64,000 bases of DNA from Hanamia caeni (GCF_003721595.1 NZ_RJJR01000002.1:248001-312000), one strand, 5' to 3'. Shown: positions 35,775 through 45,047, counted from the first letter of the stretch. Translations and numbers: made by a program. Notes: a model not told the origin generated them from the letters alone.

Positions 35775-35802
35775 GTAGAGACAAGGCATGCCTTGTCTCT
35801 AC
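35775..35802. repeat. Perfect 28-bp palindrome
   Basis: GTAGAGACAAGGCA followed directly by its exact reverse complement, with no loop. It lies 27-40 bases from an AGTAAAC-type element, between two minus-strand genes. Confidence 0.9.
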
Positions 35803-35841
35803 AGAAGCGTGCTATGTATCTTTATGTTGTAAACCCTTCCG

Positions 35842-35876
35842 GGTAAACTGACAAATACCCGCGATTTTTATTTTTT
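35842..35876 (+). repeat. AGTAAAC-type intergenic element, copy 12
   Basis: Starts GGTAAACTGACAAATACCC and ends GATTTTTATTTTTT. It points away from both flanking minus-strand genes, so it is antisense to them. Confidence 0.55.
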
Positions 35877-35932
35877 CTTTAAAAAGAGATGATTGCTGTG
35901 GAAAACAAATCTTTTCATTTTTTTCAAACACT

Positions 35933-38578
35933 TTATTTCTTTTGCTGTGATAAAAAAGTAATCAGGGAAGCAAAATCTTCATATGATAATGCATTCGCCA
36001 TTCCTGTGGGCATCATGGAATATTTTAATTCCTTCCTCTCTTTAATATTTTTGACGTCGATGTGGTGCACCGCACCCGTAATATCGCGAAGTGTAAACTT
36101 ACCGGCTGACTCGTCAGTGACAAACCCCAGCACTTTTTTACCGTCTTTGGTTTCTACCTGCACGGTTGAAAAACCCTGCGAAATGGAAGCATTAGGCTTA
36201 AGGATAGATTCAGCAATTTGTTTGCGTGTCATAATAGAACCGATCTGCCCCATGAAAGGGCCTTTCATTACTTCGCCCTTATCAAGTGCATGGCAGGTGT
36301 TGCAACCCTGTTGTATAAACAATTTTCTGCCATTTGCCGGGTTGCCTTTGATATGATCCATCGCAAGCATAATATCTTCAATAGACGATTCGCCAATCTG
36401 ACCTTTTTTATTCCGGATTTTGTTCAGGTCCACTTTTGGAGCTTCCTCTTTTGCCACTACTTCTTCCATGTTACCACCAAATTGTGTGATGCCCATCCGC
36501 AGTTTCCCATTGAGATCAGCAAAAAATTCTTTTTGAGCCGGATTGGATTTTTTCCAAACGTCCATTAAAAAATTCTTTATGCTATCAGACCCCGCCCAGG
36601 TAACGGGCTTGTAATATGGCCCATGTGAATCCGGCCGGGTGCTCCACCACCAGGTTCCGTCGTACGGAGCTTCTTCATTATAAAGCCGGCCAAGCGTTGC
36701 GAGAATTTTACTTTTTAATTCTTCTTCCTGGCTATTCCTATAAGCAGCCATTAGCCCTGAAACGGCTTTTGGATCATGCATGTATTGAAGTGCCCACAGC
36801 GCCAGCGTATTATTTTCTGTACCGATGGCTGCCACACAGGCATCCACGGCATGCAAAGCTACCAGGGCTCTCACCGCAAGATGCGGCGGAATAATTGCTG
36901 AATTAGGCGTAGCATGTGGTCCTTCCGTTCCTCTTTCCGGCGCTACGAAAGATGGCGGAACAGGAATTGTAAGTAATGCCTGTGCCGCTTCAGGCCTTCC
37001 CAATCTACCGAGACTGATGATGGAGGCAAATTCAACACTTTTTGAAGTGTCTTTCAGGCCTTCAAGAAAGGGTTCAATAGGAACATTTTTTAGAAAACCT
37101 TTCCTATCAGTGAGGGCGCGTAACGCATATGCTTTCATATTTTCTTCTTTCGAAAGCTTAACCAGGTTTTGCACGGCATCCTCACCCGCCATTTGCGCAT
37201 AGCCATACATGCCTGCAACCCGCGCATACACAGGCGCACCTTTATCCATGGCTAATTTCAGGACCGCTTCCTTCGCATCATTGCCCCTGGTTAATAATTC
37301 CTGTTGCGCATACATTCTGCCTACATTACTTCCTGATTTCATTAGTGAAATTAATTCGCTTACAGAAGCTTTTTTAAGATCAGGATATGGTTTATAAGTC
37401 CACTCTTTGGGAACTACCCTTACGGTAAAGCCTTTGGTAGAATCACCTGAATAGCCGGCGCCATCCCAGGCAGAAAGATACATCCGGCCGGAAGCATCCA
37501 CATCCACATCGGTTATTTGAGGAAGATGAATAAAATCTTCCTGTTGCTGCGTGTACGAGCCATTATCGGGCGTAAGGCGATGGATGTATAATTCATTTCT
37601 TCCCCAATCAGCCATCATCGGAACATGATTGTATTTCGCCGGCCATGACGCATCATCCATAAACAACGCGCCAGTGCCCGATCCGCCGCCAAGATCTACG
37701 AGCGCGGGAATAATTTCTTCCGTAAAATGTTTAAACAAAACAGGATAACCATATTCGCCAGTCTGAATCATGTGGCTAAAACGAATGTTCCAGCCGCCGC
37801 CATCATTGGTATTATCGCGAGTAAAAATATTCATGTAAGGATCAATGGCTACATCATAAAGATTCCTGGTTCCATGAGTATATATTTCCATTTCAGTGCC
37901 ATCCGGCCTTACACGCACAATACCACCGCCCAGCATGGTTATTTTTTTGCCGTCTCTTCCTTCCGCATTATGAAAGCCAAAATCGCCAACAGCAATATAT
38001 ATCCATCCATCTATCCCCAGCCGGATGCCGTTGGTAGCATGATCGGTGCCGCGGCTGGCCAGGTAAGTAGGGTTGCTCATGTGATCTACTATTCTTTTAG
38101 GCTTGCCATCAGCAAGGCCGTCGTTGTTTTTATCTTCATATACGTCAAGTGCCATTCCTGTGGCTGTGGTATCAGTAAAAACAGTATGTAGCACATATAA
38201 TTTATCGCCAATCGAAATTATGCCGCGCGGGTCATCCACTACCGCATATTCAGTATGCCTGTCGATAATTCCATCATTGTTGCAATCTACCAGCTTTACG
38301 ATTCTTCCCTGGCCTGGCTTTTTACCCAGCGAACCTATCATATCAACTCCTACATACACTTCGCCTGAAGCTGCAACGGCAAGGCACGCAGGGCTGGGAG
38401 TAAGATCTGGCCCGGAGAAGCCCATAATGTTTAGATCAGCGGGCCAGTTAAGTTTGGCAGACATGGAATCAATGGAAGCAAGCGCGGGATTTCGGGGTTG
38501 CGGTTCACAGGGGGGTTGGTTATCAGCGCAACCGGCAATCAAAAAAGCGGTAAAAAGAACAGAGATAATTTTTTTCAT
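35933..38578 (-). CDS. Large HEAT-repeat and c-type cytochrome lipoprotein
   Basis: The 881-residue protein starts with a lipoprotein signal (LIAGC|ADNQ). Residues about 40-400 form a beta-propeller like the membrane-bound dehydrogenases of the PVC group (GEVYVGVDMIGSLGKKPGQG, LGIDGWIYIAVGDFGFHN, RDNTNDGGGWNIRFS). Residues about 420-650 contain HEAT-like helices (KEAVLKLAMDKGAPVYARVA). A single cytochrome c site (CNTCHALDKGEVMKG) lies at about residue 775, with a distal Met likely in MKGPFMGQIG. It probably binds heme and sits in the cytoplasmic or outer membrane facing the periplasm. Its substrate is unknown; a role in carbohydrate oxidation is inferred from the neighbours. Confidence 0.85.
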   Translation of the reverse strand: MKKIISVLFTAFLIAGCADNQPPCEPQPRNPALASIDSMSAKLNWPADLNIMGFSGPDLTPSPACLAVAASGEVYVGVDMIGSLGKKPGQGRIVKLVDCNNDGIIDRHTEYAVVDDPRGIISIGDKLYVLHTVFTDTTATGMALDVYEDKNNDGLADGKPKRIVDHMSNPTYLASRGTDHATNGIRLGIDGWIYIAVGDFGFHNAEGRDGKKITMLGGGIVRVRPDGTEMEIYTHGTRNLYDVAIDPYMNIFTRDNTNDGGGWNIRFSHMIQTGEYGYPVLFKHFTEEIIPALVDLGGGSGTGALFMDDASWPAKYNHVPMMADWGRNELYIHRLTPDNGSYTQQQEDFIHLPQITDVDVDASGRMYLSAWDGAGYSGDSTKGFTVRVVPKEWTYKPYPDLKKASVSELISLMKSGSNVGRMYAQQELLTRGNDAKEAVLKLAMDKGAPVYARVAGMYGYAQMAGEDAVQNLVKLSKEENMKAYALRALTDRKGFLKNVPIEPFLEGLKDTSKSVEFASIISLGRLGRPEAAQALLTIPVPPSFVAPERGTEGPHATPNSAIIPPHLAVRALVALHAVDACVAAIGTENNTLALWALQYMHDPKAVSGLMAAYRNSQEEELKSKILATLGRLYNEEAPYDGTWWWSTRPDSHGPYYKPVTWAGSDSIKNFLMDVWKKSNPAQKEFFADLNGKLRMGITQFGGNMEEVVAKEEAPKVDLNKIRNKKGQIGESSIEDIMLAMDHIKGNPANGRKLFIQQGCNTCHALDKGEVMKGPFMGQIGSIMTRKQIAESILKPNASISQGFSTVQVETKDGKKVLGFVTDESAGKFTLRDITGAVHHIDVKNIKERKELKYSMMPTGMANALSYEDFASLITFLSQQKK

Positions 38579-39006
38579 ATGATAATTTAATTAATGGCGA
38601 CAATTTAAGAATTATCTCGGGGCTTTGGGATTGTTTCTTAAAATTTTGATTACAGGGCACGCGTGAATATGGTGCAATTGATTGTAATAAGTATGAACGT
38701 CGTGATGGTTTGCCGGTAAATGAATAAATATTGATAGTTTTTATTTTGGTGAAAATTAAGACCGTTCCCGTCAGATGATGTAATTTAAAAATTCAATATC
38801 CTTATCTTACCTTTTGCATTAGTCCGTCCGTTTCTACGATTTTAAATGTAATTCCGGAAGAAGAAGAGACCAAACGGAACAATGTTTTATGCGCCTGCAT
38901 GAACAAAAACGAGCGTCGCAAGAAAAATAAATGAAAGATAAAAAAATTTTCATGCGAAAAATATTATGAAATGATAGCATAAAGTGTGCTTTCTTCTACG
39001 TGGTCT
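38579..39006. other. 428-bp gap with one AGTAAAC-type element
   Basis: No credible gene. An element copy lies at 38715-38748, antisense to the flanking minus-strand genes. The promoter of the HEAT/cytochrome gene probably lies next to 38578, but I cannot point to a clear box. Several short frames exist; none has a typical start or codon pattern. Confidence 0.5.
38715..38748 (+). repeat. AGTAAAC-type intergenic element, copy 13
   Basis: Starts GGTAAATGAATAAATATTG and ends AGTTTTTATTTTGG. AATAAA and TTTATT can pair. Confidence 0.6.
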
Positions 39007-41355
39007 TTACTGATCAGAAGGCGGAGGCACTTTGCTTCCCCATTGCTTATTGGGGTTTTTACCCATGACAAATATCAATTTGCCACCTTTCATTAGCTCA
39101 TCCCTGTACATCCAGCAGTTTTGCAGAGGCTTGCCGTTCCATTCTGCAGAGCGTACATATAAATTTTCTGTGGAATTGTTTTTTGTTTCTATAATCAATT
39201 TCCTTCCATTTCCTAACTGAATCAAGGCCTGGTTGAAAAGCGGACTTCCCAGTTCGATAATGGGCCTCCTGTCCGTAAACCCCTTTACATCAAAAAGGCC
39301 AAGCGATGACATTACATACCATGAACCCAATTGTCCCTGGTCTTCATCCTGTCCATAGCCATATCCATGAATAGGTTCAGTCCCATAAAATTCATTGCAA
39401 ATGGCGCGGGTCCATTTTTGGGTGAGCCAGGGTTTACCGGAAAAATTAAACAGCCAGCTAATATGTAGGCACGGCTGGTTTCCATGGTTGTACACCGCTT
39501 TTATTCCTGAAAAAGCATCTATTTCTTTTCCACCGCCAAAGCCACTCTTTTGTGATGCTTCAAATATTTCATTCAGACGGCTATTAAATTCCTCCTTTCC
39601 GATTTTATTAATGAGGCCTGCCGGATTTTGGGGAACATAAAAAGTATATTGAATTGCATTTCCTTCCTGGAAACCGCGCCAGGGCTGATAGGGATCAAAT
39701 TTATCAATGAAGGCGCCATTCGTATTCCTTGGATGAATTAATTTTTGAGATGAATCAAAAATCAGTTGCCACCCGTTTGAGTAACGAATAAACTTTTTAT
39801 AGTCATCATTATTCCCTAAAGATTTTGCCATTTGTGCGGCTGCAAACATGCTGAAACTGTATTCCAGCGTATGGGAAGCTCCAAATTGGGAGCCCGTGCT
39901 ATCTGTAATATCCTCTTCCAATGTGGGTGAATATCCTTTATTGAGAAAAGCTTTTACGTCTAACTTTCCCGATCCTACCGGCCGCTGCTTATAACCTATT
40001 TCATTTTTTTTGATGGCTTCGTACGCCAGTGGGATATCATAATTGCGGATTCCTGCATTAAACGCTGCAGCAATCGCAAGACCGACAAAATTAGTACCCA
40101 CGCCTGATGCAAAATTGCTGTTAGCAATTCCATCGCCAAACCATCCACGTTCTTTATAAATTTCCAACTGCGTTTGTACATAATTGGTATAATGTTGCGG
40201 GTAAGCCAAAGCCCAGAGCTGAGTAAGGTTCCAAAAGGCGCCCCAGATAGCGTCTGTATTGTACACCTCATATTCAACGCCGCCTTTACTGTTGTGGGGC
40301 AGATGGCCGATTGTGCCGTCATGCTTTGGATAATCGCCATTTACATCACTGGCTATTCCCCGGCCTAATAATGCATGAAAGAGGCCGGTATAGAATTTTA
40401 TTTTATCCTGTTTTTGTCCTTCTACTGTTATTTTGCTCAATTCACGCTGCCATATTTGTGATGCCTGCTTACGGGCTTCATCAAATGTAAGATGCGCGGC
40501 TTCTGTATCAAGATTCTTTTTTGCATTTTGAACAGATGTATAAGAAAGGCCAATTTTGATTTCTATAACTTCTTTTTCTTTTGTTTTGTATTCAAGAAAA
40601 AGGCCTGCCCCCAAACCTTCAGAAGAATTTGCATCTTTTTGAATACCCTTATTATTAAAACCGCCGGTAGATAATGGTTTGCGACTAACCTCTCCATAAA
40701 AATACATAGACACGCGCCCGCCGCTGTCATATTTCTGAACGTATTTTGGATAAGTAGTTACAAAACCTTCGAAGTGGGTGCTATCAACCATTTTTACCGA
40801 TGCGCCGGTTACGGGCCCGCTTTCTCCCTGAACATTTCCAATATCCAGAATTATTCTTGCCTGGTCGCTTTTTGGAAAAGTATATTTATGAAAGCCTACT
40901 CTTTTCGTTGCCGTTAGTTCTGCAGTGATATGATAATCATCTAAAAAAACTTTGTAATAGCCCGGTTTTGCAATTTCATTTTTGCGATTAAACCGCGAGC
41001 GGTAGCCGCTGTTGGGATGGTCCAAATCACCAGGCTTCACTTTTAATTCACCTGTCGCGGGCATGATGGAAACACCGCCTATCTGCCATTCATGAAATTG
41101 TACAAACCCTTCAATCGAATTTTGCCGGGCATCATATCCGACCGCTTCCCAACCTGACCGGTTGCCATAGTGGCCATTGGTAGAGGGAGCCAGTTTAGCC
41201 ATGCCATGGGGCAAAGCGGCGGGGGTATAAAAAAACCAGCGGCTATGAGCTGTCCCTATGTTAGGATGTACATAATCCAACACATCCTGGGCTGAAGCAG
41301 AATGAACAGATGTAAGAGAAAATAAAGCAACAACAGCCTTAAATATAGTTTGCAT
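39007..41355 (-). CDS. GH92 family alpha-mannosidase
   Basis: The 782-residue protein has a signal peptide (SLTSVHSASAQ) and the GH92 layout. An N-terminal beta-sandwich contains VHPNIGTAHSRWFFYTPAALPHG. A catalytic (alpha/alpha)6 barrel with VEYEVYNTDAIWGAFWNL and FSMFAAAQMAKSLGNNDDYK follows. The hallmark region IHGYGYGQDEDQGQLGSWYV closes the active site. Family members are calcium-dependent exo-alpha-mannosidases that remove terminal alpha-1,2-, 1,3- or 1,4-linked mannose; the linkage cannot be predicted. Signal and domain order match secreted Bacteroidota homologues. It probably supplies mannose or trimmed glycans to the catabolic genes nearby, a link inferred from proximity. Confidence 0.93.
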   Translation of the reverse strand: MQTIFKAVVALFSLTSVHSASAQDVLDYVHPNIGTAHSRWFFYTPAALPHGMAKLAPSTNGHYGNRSGWEAVGYDARQNSIEGFVQFHEWQIGGVSIMPATGELKVKPGDLDHPNSGYRSRFNRKNEIAKPGYYKVFLDDYHITAELTATKRVGFHKYTFPKSDQARIILDIGNVQGESGPVTGASVKMVDSTHFEGFVTTYPKYVQKYDSGGRVSMYFYGEVSRKPLSTGGFNNKGIQKDANSSEGLGAGLFLEYKTKEKEVIEIKIGLSYTSVQNAKKNLDTEAAHLTFDEARKQASQIWQRELSKITVEGQKQDKIKFYTGLFHALLGRGIASDVNGDYPKHDGTIGHLPHNSKGGVEYEVYNTDAIWGAFWNLTQLWALAYPQHYTNYVQTQLEIYKERGWFGDGIANSNFASGVGTNFVGLAIAAAFNAGIRNYDIPLAYEAIKKNEIGYKQRPVGSGKLDVKAFLNKGYSPTLEEDITDSTGSQFGASHTLEYSFSMFAAAQMAKSLGNNDDYKKFIRYSNGWQLIFDSSQKLIHPRNTNGAFIDKFDPYQPWRGFQEGNAIQYTFYVPQNPAGLINKIGKEEFNSRLNEIFEASQKSGFGGGKEIDAFSGIKAVYNHGNQPCLHISWLFNFSGKPWLTQKWTRAICNEFYGTEPIHGYGYGQDEDQGQLGSWYVMSSLGLFDVKGFTDRRPIIELGSPLFNQALIQLGNGRKLIIETKNNSTENLYVRSAEWNGKPLQNCWMYRDELMKGGKLIFVMGKNPNKQWGSKVPPPSDQ

Positions 41356-41587
41356 AATATCAATTAAAAACTGAAAAAATAAACCGGTTTTTTTTAAATA
41401 TCAGAATGTTCAAACATACGTACTTTTAAGGAAAATCATTACATATTATCATCATCAAACTTTTTTGCCTGAATGTGTAAAAGATTTTCTATAGCCTGGA
41501 ATGCGCTTAAGGAGTAACAATAAATCTTACAAACAATCTCACAAAAAGTATTAAAGAAGAAAAGTATCGCAGTTAGTGGTATTGTGT

Positions 41588-42319
41588 TCAGGCTTTTTTA
41601 ATATCGATAGAATAAATAAACTTATCAGATCGGTAATACCCAACGTTATATTCAATAGGCCTTTCACCCACGTCATACACAAATCTTTCTCTTAAAAGTA
41701 CGGGCGCTGAAGCGGCAATTTTTAATTTTTTCCCGATATCACCTGCAAGCCTTGCGCTGATATTTTCTGAAGAACGCACCACGATAACGCCATATTTTTG
41801 CTCAAGCATTGTATACAACGGAATATCAAAATCATCCTTGTCGTTTACGCCAATGCGGGGATGAAAATAACTTTCAAAAAATACAATGGAATCGCCTTCC
41901 GTTCCTTTGAGCTTGGATAATTTCAACACTTTCCTGTTTCTTGGGATGTTAAAAAAATCGGTTATCTTTTTTTCAGCCAGCACCCATTCAGCATTCAATT
42001 CAAGATTGATTACGTCAATTCCTTTTTCTTTCATTTCCTGTGTGAAGCTGTACCAGTGATCCAGCCCGGTAGCCAAATGTTTTTTACCGGCTTTTTTAGT
42101 GCCCACTCCTTTTTTACGCACAATCAGGCCTTCGTTTTGCAATTTATTTGTGGCCTGCCTTACTGTATTTCTTGAAACGCCGAGGCGATTTGCCAGTTCA
42201 ACTTCTTTCGGAAAAAATGCGCCGTTTTTAAATGCAGGGGATTCTACCATTTTTCTTAATAATTCTTCTACCTGGAAATGAAGAGGCACTTTGCTCTTGT
42301 GGTTGATTTGAATTTTCAT
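41588..42319 (-). CDS. GntR family transcriptional regulator with UTRA domain
   Basis: I start at the ATG at 42319 (MKIQINHKSKVPLHFQVEEL); the frame extends to 42376 but this is the family's usual start. Residues about 1-75 are a GntR winged helix (FFPKEVELANRLGVSRNTVRQATNKL then EGLIVRKKGVGTKK). The rest is a UTRA ligand-binding domain (VLKLSKLKGTEGDSIVFFES, ENISARLAGDIGKKLKI, LRERFVYDVGERPIEYNVGYYRSDKF). UTRA regulators bind sugar phosphates or other small ligands. Its position beside GH92 suggests control of a mannose-related regulon, but this is inference. The gene is divergent from uvrB. Confidence 0.88.
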   Translation of the reverse strand: MKIQINHKSKVPLHFQVEELLRKMVESPAFKNGAFFPKEVELANRLGVSRNTVRQATNKLQNEGLIVRKKGVGTKKAGKKHLATGLDHWYSFTQEMKEKGIDVINLELNAEWVLAEKKITDFFNIPRNRKVLKLSKLKGTEGDSIVFFESYFHPRIGVNDKDDFDIPLYTMLEQKYGVIVVRSSENISARLAGDIGKKLKIAASAPVLLRERFVYDVGERPIEYNVGYYRSDKFIYSIDIKKA

Positions 42320-42433
42320 AATTGTTCTATGATTCAAACTTACAAAATTTTCACTACTGCTTTTTGTTATCATCAAATTTAAATCTTACTTAAAAAGTTG
42401 ATAAAGAGAAAATAAAGATGAGAATAAAGGATC

Positions 42434-42470
42434 ATTAAAATTAAAAATGAAACTATTTATTCGTTTGCTG
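42434..42470 (-). repeat. AGTAAAC-type intergenic element, copy 14
   Basis: On the minus strand it starts CAGCAAACGAATAAATAG and ends TTCATTTTTAATTTT. It faces the GntR gene and is back to back with copy 15. Confidence 0.5.
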
Positions 42471-42478
42471 TGATAGAT

Positions 42479-42516
42479 AGTAAAGCAACATATACTGCGT
42501 ATTTTTATTTTTTTCG
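42479..42516 (+). repeat. AGTAAAC-type intergenic element, copy 15
   Basis: Starts AGTAAAGCAACATATACTG and ends TATTTTTATTTTTTTCGG. It faces uvrB. Confidence 0.55.
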
Positions 42517-42701
42517 GACAAAAATTTAACGCAGATCAACGGTTCTCTTTATGCCTGAATTATTTGAAATGGTGATATTTTTCATTTGCGGGCTCACAAG
42601 TAAAAATCTTGCGGATTGTGATAAAAAAGAAGAGCCATAATAGAATTCTTTTTGTTCGGTTAAATAACAGAAACTTGAATTTATAAGTTATGCCCTTGAT
42701 G

Positions 42702-42709
42702 TAAATTTG
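42702..42709 (+). promoter_or_regulatory. -7 promoter box for uvrB
   Basis: TAAATTTG fits TAnnTTTG and lies six bases before the ATG at 42716, the same spacing as for the ABC-F gene. The mRNA may be leaderless. Confidence 0.55.
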
Positions 42710-42715
42710 TATCCT

Positions 42716-44752
42716 ATGCGTTTTCAACTTAATTCACCATATAAACCCGCAGGCGACCAGCCTGAGGCTATCGAGCAGCTTACTAATGGTGTGCTTACAG
42801 GTGAGAAGTATCAAACTTTGCTGGGAGTTACGGGAAGTGGCAAAACATTTACGATGGCCAATGTCATTCAAAATGTGCAACGACCAACTTTGGTGCTTAC
42901 GCACAACAAAACGCTGGTAGCGCAGTTGTATGGCGAGTTCCGACAATTTTTTCCTGATAATTCCGTAGGCTATTTTGTTTCTTATTATGATTACTACCAG
43001 CCGGAAGCGTATATGCCTGTTAGCGATACTTACATTGAAAAGGATTTAAGTATCAATGAAGAATTAGATAAATTAAGATTGGCAGCGACTTCACAACTTT
43101 TAACCGGGAGAAGGGATATCATCGTTGTGGCGAGCGTAAGTTGCATTTATGGAATTGGCAATCCGAAGGATTTTGCCGAAGGTGTTGTTAGAATTGAGGA
43201 AGGACAGGTTATCAGCCGCCAGGGATTTTTGCACTCGTTGGTAAATAGTTTGTATTCAAGAACTCAGGGTGACTTCGCAAGAGGAACTTTTCGCGTAAAA
43301 GGTGATACCGTTGACATCAATCTTCCCTACATGGACAATGGTTACCGGATTACTTTTTTCGGCGATGAAATTGAAAGTATTGAAACGCTGGAATTGAGCT
43401 CTGGAAAAAGAATTTCAAAGGTTGAAAATGCGGCTATTTTTCCCGCTAATTTATACATCGCACCAAAAGATAAATTGCAGCAAATTTTGTATGAAATACA
43501 GGATGAAGCGACACGGCAAACAGAATATTTTAAAGAAATCGGGAAATATATTGAAGCGCAACGAATTTCTGAAAGAGTGAATTATGATGTGGAGATGATT
43601 CGCGAATTGGGCTATTGCAACGGCGTTGAAAATTATTCAAGATTTTTTGACAGAAGAGAACCCGGCACGCGGCCATTTTGTTTGCTGGATTATTTTCCCA
43701 ACGATTTTTTGTGCATCATAGATGAAAGCCATCAAACCATTCCGCAGGTAAGTGGTATGTATGGCGGCGACCGTTCGCGCAAATTAATTTTAGTTGACTA
43801 TGGCTTTCGTTTGCCTTCAGCATTAGACAATCGGCCGCTTAATTTTAATGAGTTTGAAAATATGCTCAATCAAACCATTTTTGTGAGCGCCACACCGGGC
43901 GATTTTGAATTGGAAAAAACCGGTGGAATAGTCGTGGAGCAGGTTGTAAGGCCCACGGGATTATTAGATCCGCCGATAGAAATTCGCCCTTCCATCAACC
44001 AGATTGATGATTTGCTGGATGAAATTGATAAAAGAGTTACCAAAGGCGACCGCGTTTTAGTAACTACGTTAACCAAACGCATGGCGGAAGAAATGGATAA
44101 ATATTTACAGCGCATCAATATCAAATCAAAATACATACATAGCGAAGTGCACACGCTTGACAGAATAGAAATTCTTCGCCAATTACGTTTGGGAGAAATT
44201 GATGTTTTGGTAGGTGTAAATCTTTTGCGTGAGGGATTGGACCTACCGGAAGTTTCGCTGGTAGCGATTCTGGATGCTGATAAAGAAGGCTTTTTGCGTA
44301 ATGAAAGGTCGCTTACCCAGACTGCCGGCAGGGCTGCCCGAAATGTAGAAGGATTGGTAATCTTTTATGCCGATAATATGACTGAAAGCATGCAGAAAAC
44401 TATTGATGAAACTAACCGGAGGAGGGAAAAGCAAATCGCTTACAATATTGAACATAATATAACGCCAAAGACAATCACAAAATCCATTGAACAGATAATG
44501 GGGCAGACTTCTGTTCTTGATATTAAAGGAACCACTGGCTCCCCTTATGCGATTGACGATACCATTAGCACTATTGCGGCAGAAGAACAGGTGGAGTATA
44601 AAACCATTCCGCAAATGGAAAAAGCCATTGCGCAAATAAAACGCGCAATGGAAAAAGCTGCGAGGGATATGGATTTTATGGAAGCGGCAAGATTGCGCGA
44701 CGAAATGTTCCGGATGCAGGGAGAGTTAAAGGAAATGAAAGCAACAAAATAA
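42716..44752 (+). CDS. uvrB: UvrABC excinuclease subunit B
   Basis: I start at the ATG at 42716 (MRFQLNSPYKPAGDQP); the nearby TTG at 42707 overlaps the promoter box. The 678-residue helicase-like protein has Walker A GVTGSGKTFTMA, the beta-hairpin region SYYDYYQPEAYMP, and helicase motifs up to LVGVNLLREGLDLPE and RSLTQTAGRAARN. A C-terminal UVR helix (ARDMDFMEAARLRDEMFRM) binds UvrC. UvrB verifies and loads damage for nucleotide-excision repair. It ends at 44752, inside a weak AGTAAAC-like sequence. Confidence 0.97.
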   Translation: MRFQLNSPYKPAGDQPEAIEQLTNGVLTGEKYQTLLGVTGSGKTFTMANVIQNVQRPTLVLTHNKTLVAQLYGEFRQFFPDNSVGYFVSYYDYYQPEAYMPVSDTYIEKDLSINEELDKLRLAATSQLLTGRRDIIVVASVSCIYGIGNPKDFAEGVVRIEEGQVISRQGFLHSLVNSLYSRTQGDFARGTFRVKGDTVDINLPYMDNGYRITFFGDEIESIETLELSSGKRISKVENAAIFPANLYIAPKDKLQQILYEIQDEATRQTEYFKEIGKYIEAQRISERVNYDVEMIRELGYCNGVENYSRFFDRREPGTRPFCLLDYFPNDFLCIIDESHQTIPQVSGMYGGDRSRKLILVDYGFRLPSALDNRPLNFNEFENMLNQTIFVSATPGDFELEKTGGIVVEQVVRPTGLLDPPIEIRPSINQIDDLLDEIDKRVTKGDRVLVTTLTKRMAEEMDKYLQRINIKSKYIHSEVHTLDRIEILRQLRLGEIDVLVGVNLLREGLDLPEVSLVAILDADKEGFLRNERSLTQTAGRAARNVEGLVIFYADNMTESMQKTIDETNRRREKQIAYNIEHNITPKTITKSIEQIMGQTSVLDIKGTTGSPYAIDDTISTIAAEEQVEYKTIPQMEKAIAQIKRAMEKAARDMDFMEAARLRDEMFRMQGELKEMKATK

Positions 44753-44777
44753 ATTCAGAATAAAGATTGATTTACTG
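44744..44777 (-). repeat. AGTAAAC-type intergenic element, weak copy 16
   Basis: On the minus strand it starts CAGTAAATCAATCTTTATTC and ends ATTTATTTTGTTG. It overlaps the uvrB stop codon and is antisense to it. The match is weaker than for the others. Confidence 0.35.
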
Positions 44778-44863
44778 TTGAAGCAAATTCCGCATTAAAT
44801 TATCACAGTGTGCAAGGATTTGGACGGTGATTTGGAAAAAGAAATTCTCCTTAATTTTATTAA

Positions 44864-45037
44864 ATGCCGAAAGATAAATTTATATTGAAAGAAAATAATT
44901 CTAAGGATACACGGGAGTTGGAAATGAAAAGAATAAGAGAAGCCATTAAGCGGACAGATACAGAAAAATTTTTTCTTTTTACAAGATTAATGAAGATTAG
45001 TTTCATGCTCAGGAATGCCAAAATCATAAAGAAATAG
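44864..45037 (+). CDS. Hypothetical small basic protein, 57 residues
   Basis: The frame from the ATG at 44864 encodes a charged peptide: MPKDKFILKENNSKDTRELE, then KRIREAIKRTDTEKFFLF, and a basic end KIIKK. It ends ten bases before the nucleotidyltransferase gene, so the two are probably co-transcribed. Small charged proteins next to such nucleotidyltransferases are often their partners in toxin-antitoxin-like pairs. I recognise no named family, so the role is inference. Confidence 0.6.
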   Translation: MPKDKFILKENNSKDTRELEMKRIREAIKRTDTEKFFLFTRLMKISFMLRNAKIIKK

Positions 45038-45047
45038 CTTTTTAGTT

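Larger units (their letters stand above)
42320..42715. other. 396-bp divergent gap between GntR and uvrB genes
   Basis: The gap holds two AGTAAAC-type elements back to back (42434-42470 minus, 42479-42516 plus), eight bases apart, and the uvrB promoter box at 42702-42709. A possible SOS or GntR operator cannot be identified with confidence. Confidence 0.6.

Noticed and set aside
36825..38582. Several long plus-strand frames opposite the HEAT/cytochrome gene
   Set aside because: They mirror the strongly coding minus strand, have no recognisable domains and no initiation context.
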